Shown piece by piece: positions 43,384-55,445 of a stretch of 64,000 bases of DNA. The position numbers and the translations under genes were made by a program. The notes beneath the pieces are model-generated. The model did no database searches and was not told the origin of the DNA. It saw only the letters and a list, made by a program, of their open reading frames with translations. Origin of the DNA: Massospora cicadina (taxonomy: Eukaryota > Entomophthoromycota > Entomophthoromycetes > Entomophthorales > Entomophthoraceae); assembly GCA_022478985.1 (NCBI GenBank), contig JAKSZP010009590.1, positions 1-64,000 on the forward strand, read 5' to 3'. Numbering within the stretch: position 1 is the first letter of the stretch; every line of letters begins with the position of its first letter.

Positions 43384-44470
43384 CATATGGGAAGTCCTGA
43401 ACCTACTTACCTCCTATGGGCTCCCTAACCTGCATTCATAACCCCTCTGACATTGAGTCTGAAGGGGGTGATGAAGATGTTGGTCATTATGTTTTAGGAG
43501 CCACAGGGGAAGTGGAGGTACCTGATTGATTGAACCTGGAGAGAGTTAATTGGGCTAAGATCCCTCAGTAAACTTATCTTTGTCAAGTGATAAGGGGTCT
43601 TGAGATTAACTACACTGCCAGTGACACTAATCAGCTCGTTGCCACATTTATCCGATCTACCCATTGCGTTCATAACCTGCAGACTATTCAAGAGAGATAC
43701 CCTGAAACTGACAAACGACTTGCCTCCACTTTCTATCCTAAAGAGGTTCTCGATCTTCCCCCACCTTGGTTGGTACTTTAACTAAAGTGGAGGTCGTCGT
43801 TAATGGAGTGCAGGTTAAAGCTATCCTTGACACTGGGTCCCTGGTGAACATAGTGTCAACCAATATTAATAGAAAATTAAGTTTGTACCTAACCTTGACT
43901 GCACTCAAGAGTTTGTAACCGCAGGTCCAAACAATACCCACGCCATTGGGGCGTAATCTTCCCTGCCCATTTGTTTTAGGAAGCTTCTCTTGTCAGATCC
44001 ATCAGTGGCTTTGACCAATAATACCTACGATTTACTCATTGGAACCCAATTTATACTCAAATATGAAGGTGTTATAAATTTGAAGCAGGGCTATATCTCC
44101 CTGCTTAACTATGAGGTTCCTCTGATTCTGTGTAATGATGAGCTCAATAAAAATGATTATGTTTTCACAATTGTGTATCCCACCTCCGCTTTATCCCTGC
44201 ATTAAACCACGGCAGGCAGGTATACAAAAATGTTGCCTCCATCAGTGGACTCCCTGGATGGTATCCCTTTCTATACTTTTGAAGAGGTGGTCTTTAAGGC
44301 TGGGGAACAAAGGGTAGTTGACACGAAGATTACCATGCAAATCCCACACCACCCTACTGCACTCATTACCATTGATGGAGTTAGTCCTTTAGAGCCCAGA
44401 GTATTGCCAGGCGTGTTAGACCAAGCCTATTATTGGCTTATTAACCTTCTGCTAGGGAATCTCAACAAGT
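43384..44470 (+). pseudogene. end of gag and protease of D
   Basis: After the insertion site an acidic piece (SEGGDEDVGHYVLGATGEVEV) is read at about 43455-43525. The frame from 43587 (ASDTNQLVATFIRSTHCVHN) leads to the protease: KVEVVVNGVQVKAILDTGSLVNIVS at about 43780-43860, with an intact D-T-G-S. NTYDLLIGTQFILKYEGVINL follows at 44025-44090 in a further frame. The frame 44230-44472 is the linker. Several frameshifts, but the catalytic residue is kept. Confidence 0.8.
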
Positions 44471-44559
44471 AGGATATGGTGCTAAAAAAGAATCATGAAA
44501 ACAGAAGAGGCCTGATGATACCCATTTAGGACATCAAGCAAGTACACTATATTGGGTCT

Positions 44560-45430
44560 ATGGCTGATATGGATTTACCCGCTGACCAATCATTATGCAC
44601 TTTGCCTACTGTTTATATATTTGATGAACTAACCCCAGATGAGCTGGATAAAGTCCACACCCTACTCGAGGCCTACAGCGGCATTTTCTCCAAATATGAC
44701 AATGACTATGGGAATATGAAGGTGTGGACGCATACTATTGACGTTGGGGATGCTAAACCCATTTTCCCCAAACCCTACCAAAAATTAAAAGTCGAGGAGC
44801 TACAAATGCAGATGGAGCTTAAACAGCTTCTGGATGATGAGTTGCTGATGCCGTCACAAAGACCTTGGTCATCCCCGCTCTTATTAGGAAAGAGGAATGG
44901 AGGTCATCAAGTAGCGATGGACTACCGCAAGTTAAACAATCTCACCAAGAAGGATAGTTACCCTATCCATCGCATTGATGACGCTTTGGCCCAACTCTCT
45001 GGGTCCAAATTCTTTTCAGTCATTAGCCTGGCTAGCGGTTATTGGCAAATGGACCTTTCTCCACAAGACTAGGAGAAATGTGCTCTTATTTGAAGTGAGG
45101 GTCGCTTCCAACCTACCTGACTACCACAAGGGTTGTGTAATGCGCCTGCCACATTCCAACGGGTGATGGATCACATTCTCCAGGATCTCAAACTGAGTTG
45201 TGTGATTGTCTATCTCGATGACATCACAGTTTTCTCCAAGACTTTTAATGAACACCTTGCACATCATAAGGAGGTGTTTTAACGCTTTTCAGGCATCTAA
45301 TATCAAACTAAAGCCCTCCAAATGTACCTCTTCCAGAGGAAGCTAGATTTCCTTTGACATTTTATTTCTCAAAATGGGATAAAACCACTTCAAGATAAAG
45401 TCGAAGCATTATCAAAGATTCCTACACCAA
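44560..45430 (+). pseudogene. reverse transcriptase of D
   Basis: The 170-residue frame (44560-45072) has FSKYDNDYGN, the RT entry PWSSPLLLGKRNGG, DYRKLNNLTKKDSYPIHRID and ISLASGYWQMDL. It ends at a TAG where the family continues EKCAF. After a shift, LPQGLCNAPATFQRVMD and IVYLDDITVFSKTFNEHL (about 45130-45260) give the catalytic box. The thumb is broken by two further shifts. Otherwise well preserved compared with A and C. Confidence 0.9.
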
Positions 45431-45539
45431 AACCCTTCGTGATATCCATTATTCTTGGGAATGATGGGGTACTCTCATCAATTTATCCCAAGATTCACCC
45501 AGCTCAGCGAGCCCATTGTCCGCCTCTTGGCTAAGAACA

Positions 45540-45960
45540 CCCCCTTCCGTTGGGGTGCTGAACAACAGGCCGCATTTATGACTCTGAAAGAGCTCTTGCA
45601 AAAAAAGTCCATTACTTCACCACCCTGACTACAGCAAACCCTTCATGGTGTTCACAGTTGCTTCTGACTATGCTGTTGGAGCTGTATTGGCTCAATTGGA
45701 TGAGCATGGGGTTATTCATCCCGTGTCTTACTTTAGCAAAATGCTTTCAAAAGCTGAGCGTAACTACAGCGTCATGGAGAAGGTTTGCTTGGCTGTCCTG
45801 CTTTCTTTCAAACACTACAACCCATGCTTAAAGGAACTCCCTTCAAAGTGATTACAGACCACGCCTCTTTAAAGTAGTTGCAGAATTTGAAGGACCCCAC
45901 AGGGCGGTTGTCTCGCTGGTTTCTGAAGCTCCAGCATTATGAATGCCTATTGACCATTGG
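45540..45960 (+). pseudogene. RNase H of D
   Basis: The frame 45645-45851 reads FTVASDYAVGAVLAQLD, then SYFSKMLSKAERNYSVMEK. The first catalytic Asp is in ASDYAVGAVL. TDHASLK is read in the next frame at about 45855, and the domain ends near DPTGRLSRW. Confidence 0.85.
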
Positions 45961-47203
45961 GAGGGAATGCGCCACATGAATGTAAATGGGTTAACGCAGC
46001 TGCCCCTTCTTCACTTAGACAATAGTGAAGCTGAGAGGCTACATGATCTCCTTATGACTCCAGATGCATGGGATGATGAAGATGAATTAGTACAGAATAT
46101 GCTAGCTCGGCACTCCCACAACACTAAGGTGGAAAATGGGAAGTTATATATTAAAGTAGGAGTAAATTGGTTGCCCTATATCCGGCCGTCAGAGCGAGTT
46201 CCTGTCATCTTGGAGTCCCATACTATCATGGGGCATGGCGGAGTACGCAAAACATATGAATGGGTGAAAGAGAGATACTACTGGGAGGGCTTCTTGGAAA
46301 CCATTAATAAAGTCTTGGATGCATGCCTGACCTGTAAAAACAATCCAGCTTCAAGGCCCATTATCAGTATCAACCTACGACTCCCCAAAAACCTTTTTAC
46401 ACCATAAGTTTGGATGTAGTAGGTCCTGTCCCTCAGACCACATGTGGCAATCGCTATATCTTAGTTGGTATTGACCATTTCACTAAATGAGTTGAAGCTG
46501 TAGCTCTCCCGCTAAGACTGCTAAAGCCAAGGCCACCTTCTTACTCCAATACATTTTCACCTGGCATGGGCGCCCCAGGTCCTCCTATGGGAAATAAAAA
46601 AAATTACCTCCCAAGTAGTGAAGCTCCTTGCCACCTCCATGGGAGCGCAACAACTCTTCTCAGCCCCTTATATACCCATCCATAAATGGTGCTGTAGAAA
46701 GAGTTAACGGAGCCCTGGTCTCAATACTTTACAAAATGGCCAATTAGGACCCTCTCCACTAGGATCTTTACTTACCCAGTGCCCTCATGGTCTACCAAAT
46801 TAGTTACCATTGCATCTTAAGGATGTCCCATTTCCTTGTGTTGTATGGCCAATAATCTGGTGTATCAGCTCTACTAACTAAAGATATTTTCAATGATGAA
46901 ACTGATCCAGAGAAAGCCACGAAGAAGTTGGCCCAACACATGAGCCAACTACAAGTAGAAGCTATGACTAGCTTGGCCAAGATGGTCACAAGAGAAGGTA
47001 AAGAAGCTAATGAGCTCTATGCCCCTCTCCCTTCCTTCCAAGTAGCTGACTTGGTATTGTATTATCATAACTGCATCACTCCTAGAAGTGAAAATCTTGG
47101 TTCTATATGGGAAGGACCATTTTTAATCACCTACAAGCAAGGGGATGAGTACTATATCAAATCCCTCTCTTCTAGAGTCACCATTAACCAGGTCCAAGGC
47201 TAG
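45961..47203 (+). pseudogene. integrase of D
   Basis: The frame 45943-46407 gives the linker (NVNGLTQLPLL, the NVVADALSR-like spot) and a complete zinc finger: HTIMGHGGVRKTYEWVKERY, YWEGFLETI, CLTCKNN. The core (46400-46900) is broken (SLDVVGPVP, ILVGIDHF, AVERVNGAL visible in three frames). The C-terminal frame 46928-47203 has FQVADLVLYY and SIWEGPFLITYKQGDEYYI, the usual integrase end domain. Confidence 0.87.
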
Positions 47204-47235
47204 TCTTTTACGCTCTTGTTCTCCCCTACCACTCT

Positions 47236-47247
47236 TTAAGGAGGTAA
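47236..47247 (+). other. polypurine tract of D
   Basis: AAGGAGGTAA directly before the 3' LTR on the plus strand, as expected for a plus-strand element. Confidence 0.65.
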
Positions 47248-47931
47248 TGTCAGAAAATTACAAATCAAATATATTGTTAAGAGTGGTTTGGAGGAAAATA
47301 ATTTCAATATCAGCCAAAAGACCCTGGTCATTTCCTGGTGGAACCCTGCAAATTGGGGTAACACATTTACTAAAGATTAGCAACCAAACTGAGATTAGGC
47401 GGTCAGATTGCACCAAACCGTTAGCTAAATTTGGGGAGTTCAGTGGAGGCTCCTCCCCCGTCCTTGTCTAGTTTAGTAAAGTTTACACCGCAGAATCCAG
47501 CACCTTTTATAGGGTTAGAAAGGGTCCAACCAATTGAAAAAAATTTCCAGCCCATTGATTGGGTAAAATTTATAAAACCATTACCTAATCAATTTGTCCT
47601 TTCTGTTCCCAACCCTTAATCGGCATTTCACCCAAACAAGGCAAGTTTGAAAAATCCAATAGGTTAACAGCTCATACTACCTAATTTAGAATTTAGTAAG
47701 CTATCCAAATTTTGAGCCTCAATGTTTTAAATACTATTATCAATTTATTAGGTGTGTTCTCTCTTTTACCCTCACATAGCGCCTAATAAATATCTATAAA
47801 TCACTAAACCTTTTTAGTATTTATTTGTTATAGTTTTTTTATATAAGTGGTGAGAAAAACCCATCAAACATATTGTTGGATTCGAGACAAAAAGCACCAG
47901 CAAGCCTTTTTCCAAATCCAAAAATCCAACA
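47248..47931 (+). repeat. 3' LTR of D (684 bp)
   Basis: Begins TGTCAGAAAATTAC, ends AAAAATCCAACA. Sister of the split copy 25129-33310. Confidence 0.93.
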
Positions 47932-48512
47932 AATTTTTAGAAGTAGGTATTAGACGATACTTTAGTTAGTTAAGATATATATTAATCATATAGGGACACT
48001 ATTTCTAGCACATGAAAATTCAAATGCACATTATGTGTTTAATCATTGTTTTTTATAAACAACAGAAAATGCCTATTTTGGCTGTCACCAGAAAAATTTC
48101 AGTTTAATTAGATTACTTTCTGTTGTTTATATTTAAAAGAGGTTTATCTAATTTAGTTTAAAAAATTCAAAATGTGGCACTATAAGTTTATAACTATCTG
48201 CTAATTATAATAAGAGTTTATAATGCATCTAGTGGTCAGAAGATAATATCAGCCTATAGAATAGGTTTAGAAAAGTAAGGTCAAAAGGCATATATTAAAC
48301 AAACTATTAGTATAATAGTGTATGACCCTGAGCAAAATAATCATCTAATGTTTATACCATGCAGAATATCTTTAAGCGGGTACTAATTAAATGGATTGCT
48401 TAGTAATTTAATTTGATTTGAGTTATATACAAATAGTCTTCTTAAAAATGGCTATATGTGATAATTTTGAAACTTATTGTGATTTTAAGACATAGTTTCT
48501 GGTTTAAACTTC
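47932..48512. other. AT-rich non-element DNA
   Basis: No gene or repeat recognised. The first five bases are the right target duplication of D. Probably the pre-insertion host DNA. Confidence 0.5.
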
Positions 48513-48784
48513 AGGAATAAGGTTGTGGTTGAAAAATCCAAAGGTATCAAGTTGGCTGCTTTTCCTAAACATGAAGCACGCTTTGGACCAACGCCAGATA
48601 AGTCCAAGCCCCTGGATAAACCCAATGAATTGGCCAATATATTTGTTAAAGTAGTATCAATGGAATTTTGAAATTACAAACACTAATTTTAATTAAAATT
48701 ATTGTTAAGTTTAATTTCAGATTAGGCCTCAATCAGCATATAAAAATTATATTACCACTATACCTCCTTATGACCCATGTCACT
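48513..48784 (+). pseudogene. possible host exon pair with a 71-nt intron (unknown product)
   Basis: After a CTTCAG acceptor-like site the frame reads NKVVVEKSKGIKLAAFPKHE, then ARFGPTPDKSKPLDKPNELA and NIFVK (48513-48649). Next is GTAGTATC and a 71-base AT-rich gap with CTAAT and a TTTAATTTCAG end (48650-48720), then IRPQSAYKNYITTIPPYDPC to a stop at 48784. Phase is kept. The composition is protein-like in an otherwise AT-rich stretch. No family recognised. It may be the end of a larger gene, a relic, or chance. Confidence 0.35.
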
Positions 48785-49149
48785 GATGCTCCTACCCAAA
48801 CGTTGTCTGCCATGGTCCACCAGCTAAAGCAAGCACTGGACAAAAAGTTTTCCTAAAGCTTCTTCACCTTCTGATATGACTTCCTAGACTGTTAGCTAAG
48901 GTGACATATTGGTAATTTTTTGATTTTTAAAAAATCTTTGTTTGACTTATTTTCAAATAACGATGTGTGGCAGCTCTACCTTTTGGGTTGGGCACCACTA
49001 GTGCTAAAAAACATCATATTGCCAACAAATGTATATTTGCATTCGCTTTTCAAACTCCAAGTATAGAATACTAAAGCTACTGTAAAACCATTTATGGTAT
49101 CTTGGTTATGTTGGTTTAATTTGATTTAGTAAAAGGACTTAACATTAAC
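48785..49149. other. AT-rich DNA left of LTR L
   Basis: A short plus-strand frame (to 48856) ends LSAMVHQLKQALDKKFS. Otherwise nothing is recognised. Confidence 0.4.
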
Positions 49150-49639
49150 TGTCAGGGAAACTGGAGCGCAGGAGGTCACTGAAGGAAAAGCGCCAGGCAT
49201 AAGATGTCACAACATAAAAAATTGACCCAGCAATTGGAAGTATTATCCTAGACGATCTTGGTTATGTTTCCATATAAATATGGTAGATAAAACTCAAGCT
49301 AAACTGGCGACAACCATCAGGGACAGGAGTCCCTGAAAGCTTAAGAAGGTGGCATAAGAAGTGTGGTTAAATTCAGCAAAATTATGTGGCAGAGTTGGCA
49401 GAATAGGCTGCAGTATGGGAGGATGTTCACGCCTAATTTTGTAGTTAGACCAGAGCAGGAAAAGTACCCTAGCCATAAGGGTGATTCCAACAGATGTAAT
49501 CTTGTGATTAATAAACAAAAACCTATGTGAAAACATGCACAAATAATCGCTAAACTTTTATTTATTTAACCGAGGCAAGCAACCAGGGGATGGGCATTGC
49601 CAAGTATGCGTGGAAAATGAAGATAGATAAGATTGGGCA

Positions 49640-52600
49640 CCCTGGGGTACTCAGGTTACCCCTGTTGCCAGCGGGACTTCCAGGTATGGGGGGTTGATGC
49701 GCTACTCCAAGGGGGTTTCCCCCACTATGAAGCAGGTGTTAAGGAAGGGGTCTGTGTGGAGGAACCAGAGTGGGACCACGATTCTATGAGCGTCTGTTGC
49801 ATTGGACTCATATATCCATAGAGCCAAGCTTGGAAGTGCTCCAGTAAGTGGACGTGGAACCTGTTAATAACCCCATAGATGTTTAGGACCGTGCCCCTGA
49901 ACGCATCTAAGGCAATGGTGTGGATTGTCCACATTGCAATGGGTATCATTAGGGGCGGAGGGTAGATGAGATTGGTGATTTGGTCTGGAGTGCGAGGAGG
50001 CTCTTTGATATAGAAAATTCCTGCTCGTTTTGGATCTTAAGCAGGCGCGCGACTTCCTTCCATATGGCTTTGGATGGGGGGCATGTTTCTATGCGGTGAT
50101 GTAGGGAGCCCTCCCTCCACATACTGCGCAGGTTGTGTGGAGGAAATTGGAGCGGTCCGCTGTCCTATAGGTCCTTCTCAGACAGCACCAGGCGTTGGCT
50201 CTTACCTTCATCTGTAGGAATGGGCGGTGCGTCATTCTCCACACTGTCTTCTGTGTGGTTAAATAGTAGGGGATGTCCAACGCATCTAGGTATTCAATTC
50301 TAGCAATGGTTGGGATCATAGCAAGCATGTCTCTCTGGGGGGTAGTTTTCTAATTTCTTAATTTAAAGTGGGGGCTGGGTCGTCCCCTTCCCTGCACAGT
50401 GCCAGTGTTCTCTACGGTCCTTCCCATGCAGAAGATGGTTTGGAGGATACTTTTGAAGTGAGGGGGGTTCCATGTGGGCCCGTTGCGGTAGGGTTTTTAG
50501 CAAAGTATGATAGTAGTCTGGGTGGGCTATGTGGGTTGGTTAATTTGAGCGCCTGTGCAAAGTTAATTCTCGCTGCCCTAGACCAGCGTTGCGGGAGGTC
50601 TGGTGCAAGGACTTTCTTTATACAGGTACCCAGGATGTGGTTAGCGTGGCTCTCAAGATCTATTAGTCCCATGCCTCCGCTTGAGCGTGGGTTAAAGAGT
50701 GTTTCCATTCATAAGGGAGGATGGGATCCGGGCCACAGCCAGCCCTGGATGAGCGCGCGGATTGAAGTTATGAAGGTGGGTGAGAAGGTGATCGCGTGGC
50801 AGGGTACCATAGTATTGGGAGGATGAGTGAATTAGCAACTGTTACTCGCCCCATTAGTCCTGGGGATCTTCCCTTGAGAGGCGACGCGGTTGGATACCTG
50901 CTGTAGTAAGTTGCTTTCCATAGTTTCATTGGCATATCCCCCTGTTTCCAGCCATATCCCAAGGTGGCGGACAGGAGTTGTGGTGGGAGGTGATGCAAAA
51001 GGTAAGATGAGAGGGTTTTTCCCTTGTATGGGGGTATGAGGTTCTGGTGTTGTAGCCCAGTTGTTAGTGTACTTGCCTAAGAGAATAATTTCTGTTTTCC
51101 TTTTGTTGAGCGATGCGTTGCTCACCATGGAGTATTCCTCTAGGGTGCATTCCAGCTGTCGGGCATCATTGTTGTTAGCTATACCTGCCACGAAGTCATC
51201 CGCAAAGGCCAGTATCTTGACTGTTGGCTGGCCTTGTGCAGTTATGCCCATGAGGCATGAGTCAATTACGCGGAGGAGTAGATCAAAACTGAAATTATAC
51301 AGTAGTGGGCTGAGGGGGTCCCCTTGTTTGAGCCCTCTGTGTGGTGTGATCTTGTTAGTTAGGAAGACAGGGCCGCATACAGCCATGATTGCAGATTCTG
51401 TGAGGAGCATCGCCCAGTTTATGTATCTGGGTGGGAGTTTATAAGCGTGTAGGCATTACTTTAGGTATGGCCAGCTAACGCGGTCATATGCCTTTTCCTG
51501 GTCTAAGAGGACTAGGGCTCCAGTTGCTTTGGACTGACATATGTTTGCAACAGGGTGTTTGTTGTTCCATATTGAGCGCCCTGGTATAAACCCAAATTGG
51601 TTGGATGATAGGACGTCAGAGGCAATTGCGCCTAATCTGGCTGCTAAAATTTTTGTTAGAATTTTTGTGTCAGTATTAGATAGTGCAATTGGAAGCCAGT
51701 TGGCCAGGCCCAATCTGTCAACCTTTTTATATAAGGTTATGACATATGATTCATGGCCACCAGGTAGGAGGCGTGTTTCAAGCAATCACTGGTTCATAGA
51801 TGCCAATAAGAGGGGGGCAATTTGTTGAGAATATTTTTTTTGTAAAATTTGTAGGGTATCCCATCAGGCCCTGGGCATTTCCTACGTGGTGCACCGCAGA
51901 TTGTATCCCAAAGCTCCTCTTATTTAATTAGATTTATAATATTGTAGTTCAGCGGTGTGCTTTGTATTCTAGCGGTTTGTATAAATTTTGTGATTTTTTG
52001 TGGGTCTATCAGTGTATTGCGGTATAATTTGGTGTAATAGCTGTGTACTTCTGCCTTGACCTCCTCAGGGTCAGTTACCATGGTGCCGTCATTCTTGCAG
52101 ACCTGTGTGCACGCGGGCTGGTTGCTAAGGGAGTGGAATTGGTGGAAGAAATTTGTTGAACATGTTTTACCTTCCTTTATGAACTTACCTTTGTTCAATA
52201 CTCTGATTCTGTGTTGGTGCTCAAATATGAGGGTATTTAGTTGGGTGGATAATTCCTCCCATTTGAGTCCCCAGTTGGGGCTATAACCAGGTCTCAGAGT
52301 GTTATGCTTGAGGTGGTCCAGTTCCGCCAAGGTACGCCTGATTGTGGCTGTATCGGCGGTGTACTTATGTGATGCAATATGTCAGGTTTTGTGATTAGTT
52401 CCTTTTTGAAATTTGCCCATGTTACAATGGGATCTGAAGTGAATGAGGCTGTGAATTCTTGCTTCGTGGCCTTGTGTTCAACCCATTTGGTTATTTTAGG
52501 TAATTTTATGTTTCCTGGGTGTAACTTTCTCCAGGCGAAACCTGTGCATGGGTTCAGGTTAGCAATAACTGCACCAAAACAAGTCGGTGGTCAGAAAAAT

Positions 52601-53243
52601 TGCCTTTTTTGTTATGAATTTGGAAATTCTTGATTGTTGGGATTTAAGAACGAGGATGTGATTGATGCGGCTCATTGATATGAGCATTCCCCTAAGTATG
52701 TTGGGACATGTTATGTGGGGAAGGAGTGACGATCCAGTTGAAGGGCATCCTGTAGGCCAAGGGATGCCTTCATTGTGCGGATTTTGATGTGTCCCAGTGG
52801 GTATCCTGAGGTTCGGCCATCAGTCTGTGTCAGGGTTATCCCAGCAGTTAAAGTCACCCAACAGGATGGTATCTGGTGGGAGGGTGAGTGTTGGAACGGT
52901 TTTGAGAAATTGTTTTCTCTCAGCTGTGGTGCATGGTGCATAGATGCATGCTATCAAGATTGTTTTCTCTTGGATTATTGCTACTAGGACACGGCCATGA
53001 AGGTATGATGAGGAGTTTGTGATTTTTAATTTTTTGTTATTTCAAATGATCACCCCCACAGTGAGACATCCATACCAATTGTGATGGTGAGACCCTGACT
53101 GACCAGGATCCTTCTTCCCCTTGTAGACAGTGGGTTTCTTGGATGGCCAAGATGTTTACAAGGGTTTTTGCAGGAAGTCCAGCTTTAAATACTTGGGACG
53201 TTTGAGCCCTGGCTCCCGCGATGTTTAGCGTCCCTATTGACAC
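49640..53243 (-). pseudogene. LINE2 ORF2: endonuclease and reverse transcriptase
   Basis: The endonuclease start (53243) reads MSIGTLNIAGARAQTS with LAIQETH. GDFN and further blocks lie around 52830-52850 in shifted frames. RT: frame 51785-51456 has FGFIPGRSIWNN and LVLLDQEKAYDRVSW; frame 51410-50832 has HRGLKQGDPLSPLLYNFSFD, then ILAFADDFVAGIANN with the FADD catalytic pair. The C-terminal part (50708-49725) has SGGMGLIDLESHANHILG and a CAVCGG knuckle. At least five frame breaks. Confidence 0.9.
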
Positions 53244-53279
53244 TGAGGTGCCCGCGGCGCCTTAGGAGCAGTTGGGAGG

Positions 53280-54685
53280 GCTCTGGCCCTAACCCACCGC
53301 GGCTCATTTTGGCCATGCTCTGCGTCTGTACTCCAACTCTCTCAGTGACAATGTCAAATCCCTTTAATCTGACTCAATTTTTCATGAAAAATGCAGTTTT
53401 TGGAATTTGTGTTATTTTTTCCCGCACGTATCTCATGATGGTTTAATGTGGGGTGCTGATTGGGTTCTGTCATTATGGGTTTCAAATTTGGAGAATTAAG
53501 CACCGCATTTTCGCCCATATTGCAGTTAAATTGTTTCTCAAAGTGTGCATTATTGATGTCGCTTGGTGACTCAGTCAAATTACGTGAAAATTTTTACCCT
53601 GGGCATATTGTTCTGGTTGGTTGTCTCAGTAAATATCCAAAATATCCTCTTGAATTTTGTCCAGGGTCAATGGATGATACTGCGTGCACTGCCACCTCAG
53701 CCGCTGCCCACTTGCGGGCTTTTTGTACCACATTGCATTGTTTATGTGTAACTGGGTCCACAATGGAGTAAAGTCCATCTTCACCCCAGTGGAATGGGTG
53801 GTGACTGTCAGTCATTCTAGCGAAGTTTTCATTACTTTCATCCATGGCTTCCTCACAGTAGTCTGCTTTCATTAAGCCTTCCTTCATGGGGCATGCGTGT
53901 TCCTTATGTCCCAATGAACCTCAGTGGTTGCATATAGGTGGTGCACGTTCTGGTGTAACTCAAAATGCAGATGACTGTCCCCCATCCGCAAAGTGAAACT
54001 CTGCTGTGCGGGGGATTCTTGTTAAGTCATCTTCCACTTCAGGGAGCGGGTTGATCATGGCGATAGCTTTGCCTGTGCACAGGGTTAGCATCAGGCGAAA
54101 TTGTTGTAATTTGAGTTGCATAATTTCTCCGTAGGCTATGAGCCCTTTGTGGAGCTCCTCCTCGATTACCTTATGAGGAAGGTTTGTAGGGAGCAAGTCA
54201 AATGAGATGAACAAAGTTTTCACTTTGTTCCCTCTGGTGCGCGTGGTGCACACTATTTTTTTGCCCTTGGGAAGGGTAATTTTGATGCAGACTTTTGCTG
54301 CAGCCTCCGCTTCTTCAGCTGTTTTAAAACCAATATTGATCCAGCTGCGGCCCATGTTGTTGGTGGCAACATATACCACGTGGGGGAAAAGGGAGGGCTA
54401 TGCCTCACATGTTTTCTCCCACAGGGTCGAGGACTCATCCCCAAGGAAGAGTCAGAGCCCATGCTCCACCTTTGAAAGGGGTTGGTTACATTGGATATAC
54501 ATGTATAGATCTTGTTTTATAGTAAACACCATAAACCCAGATGGTGTCTGAGTTTGTGGTTTCTTGGCGGCTTGGGTTCCTGGTCCCCCTCAAGGGCGTT
54601 TCTTGCCCTTGGGTGCACCGTTTTGTGCACCTCTTGATGTGACGCTCGCCCAGGTTGTATTAGATTTATTATAAAAATCGCCCAT
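53280..54685 (-). pseudogene. LINE2 ORF1, RNA-binding protein with knuckle
   Basis: It starts MGDFYNKSNTTWASVTSRG at 54685, then a TGA after KGKKRP. The frame 54379-53960 (139 residues) looks like an RRM-type segment (RSWINIGFKTAEEAEAAAKV, VKTLFISFDLLPTNLP). The knuckle follows at about 53905-53950: CNH, a stop, GSLGHKEHAC, so the second Cys of CX2CX4HX4C is lost. The C-terminal part (53914-53594) is acidic. Role: binding the LINE RNA. Confidence 0.78.
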
Positions 54686-55014
54686 CTCTCCTATGTGATT
54701 ATCAAAAATTGCTATTCAAATTGAATTGTAGTAACTAAAGTGATTGTTACAGGAGAAAGAATAATCACTAAACTTACTAAATTTAACTGTATATCTAAAT
54801 AAGCAAAGCCTTTCTCAGCTTGGGTCTAAAATTTAAAAAGAAGATTAATGAAGGTAATAAGGCGGTTAACAAAAAATATATGAGCTGTAAAAACTCTTCC
54901 TTTCAGTTATATTAACATTTTATTAACTTGCCCAAATTATGTAACTTCATAACGCATGATTTTCTGGACTTTGGGGTTGATTTCTCTAGATTTTCTGCCT
55001 AAGGTGAGAAAACT

Positions 55015-55445
55015 TGGTGCTCTTAGGAAAATGAGCGCCTTGGCGGGATTAAACAGGTCATCATATCCATGTATGCATTCAGGAAGGATAAGTGCTGAAG
55101 TTGTGGCGTTGGTTAGTTAATAGGGGCTAAGTCCATCCTAGGATAGAGGCCTCACCTCCTAGGGAGCGCCATTGCACTCTCATCAAGTAAAGGATGGTAA
55201 ATATAAATACTTTAGGGAACTTTGCGTGCATGGTAGAGTTTATGAGGTTGGTGAAGATTTTAAACCTCCGCCACTAGCCAAACCCTGAATAACGTGATAT
55301 AGGAGGCTTTTAATTGAGGAGAAGCTTTCCATAAAGTACCCATAGCCTCAACGAAGGGAACAAGTGTTAATACATAATATCTCTAAATGTTATGAGATCC
55401 AATGCCATTCACAAACTGACCAACACCCAGGGGTAGATCCAGGGC
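55015..55445. other. interior of L next to the left LTR
   Basis: Begins TGGTGCTCTTAGG, similar to the primer-binding site of B over its first 11 bases. No open frame of note. Confidence 0.35.

Larger units (their letters stand above)
25129..47931 (+). mobile_element. Ty3/Gypsy retrotransposon D, carrying insertions B, C and I
   Basis: 5' LTR (split) at 25129-33310, primer-binding site at 33313, gag, protease, RT, RNase H and integrase on the plus strand, and 3' LTR at 47248-47931. Target duplications AATGT (25124-25128) and AATTT (47932-47936) differ by one base. Three other elements, each with its own 5-bp duplication, interrupt it. Without them D is about 6.5 kb. Unlike A, B and C its protease keeps the D-T-G-S active site. 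Confidence 0.92.
49558..54759 (-). mobile_element. LINE2 (5.2 kb)
   Basis: A 16-base target duplication with one mismatch (49542-49557 and 54760-54775) encloses ORF1, endonuclease and RT on the minus strand. The 3' end has a short A/T tail and the GAGGCAAGC...ACCAGGGGATG tail motif shared with LINE3 and LINE4. More frameshifts than LINE1. Confidence 0.92.
49150..55014. repeat. left LTR of L, split by LINE2
   Basis: The pieces 49150-49557 and 54776 to about 55014 align with the right copy 57031-57451 and 59536 to about 59770. The outer 400 bases are clearly similar throughout. Confidence 0.8.
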
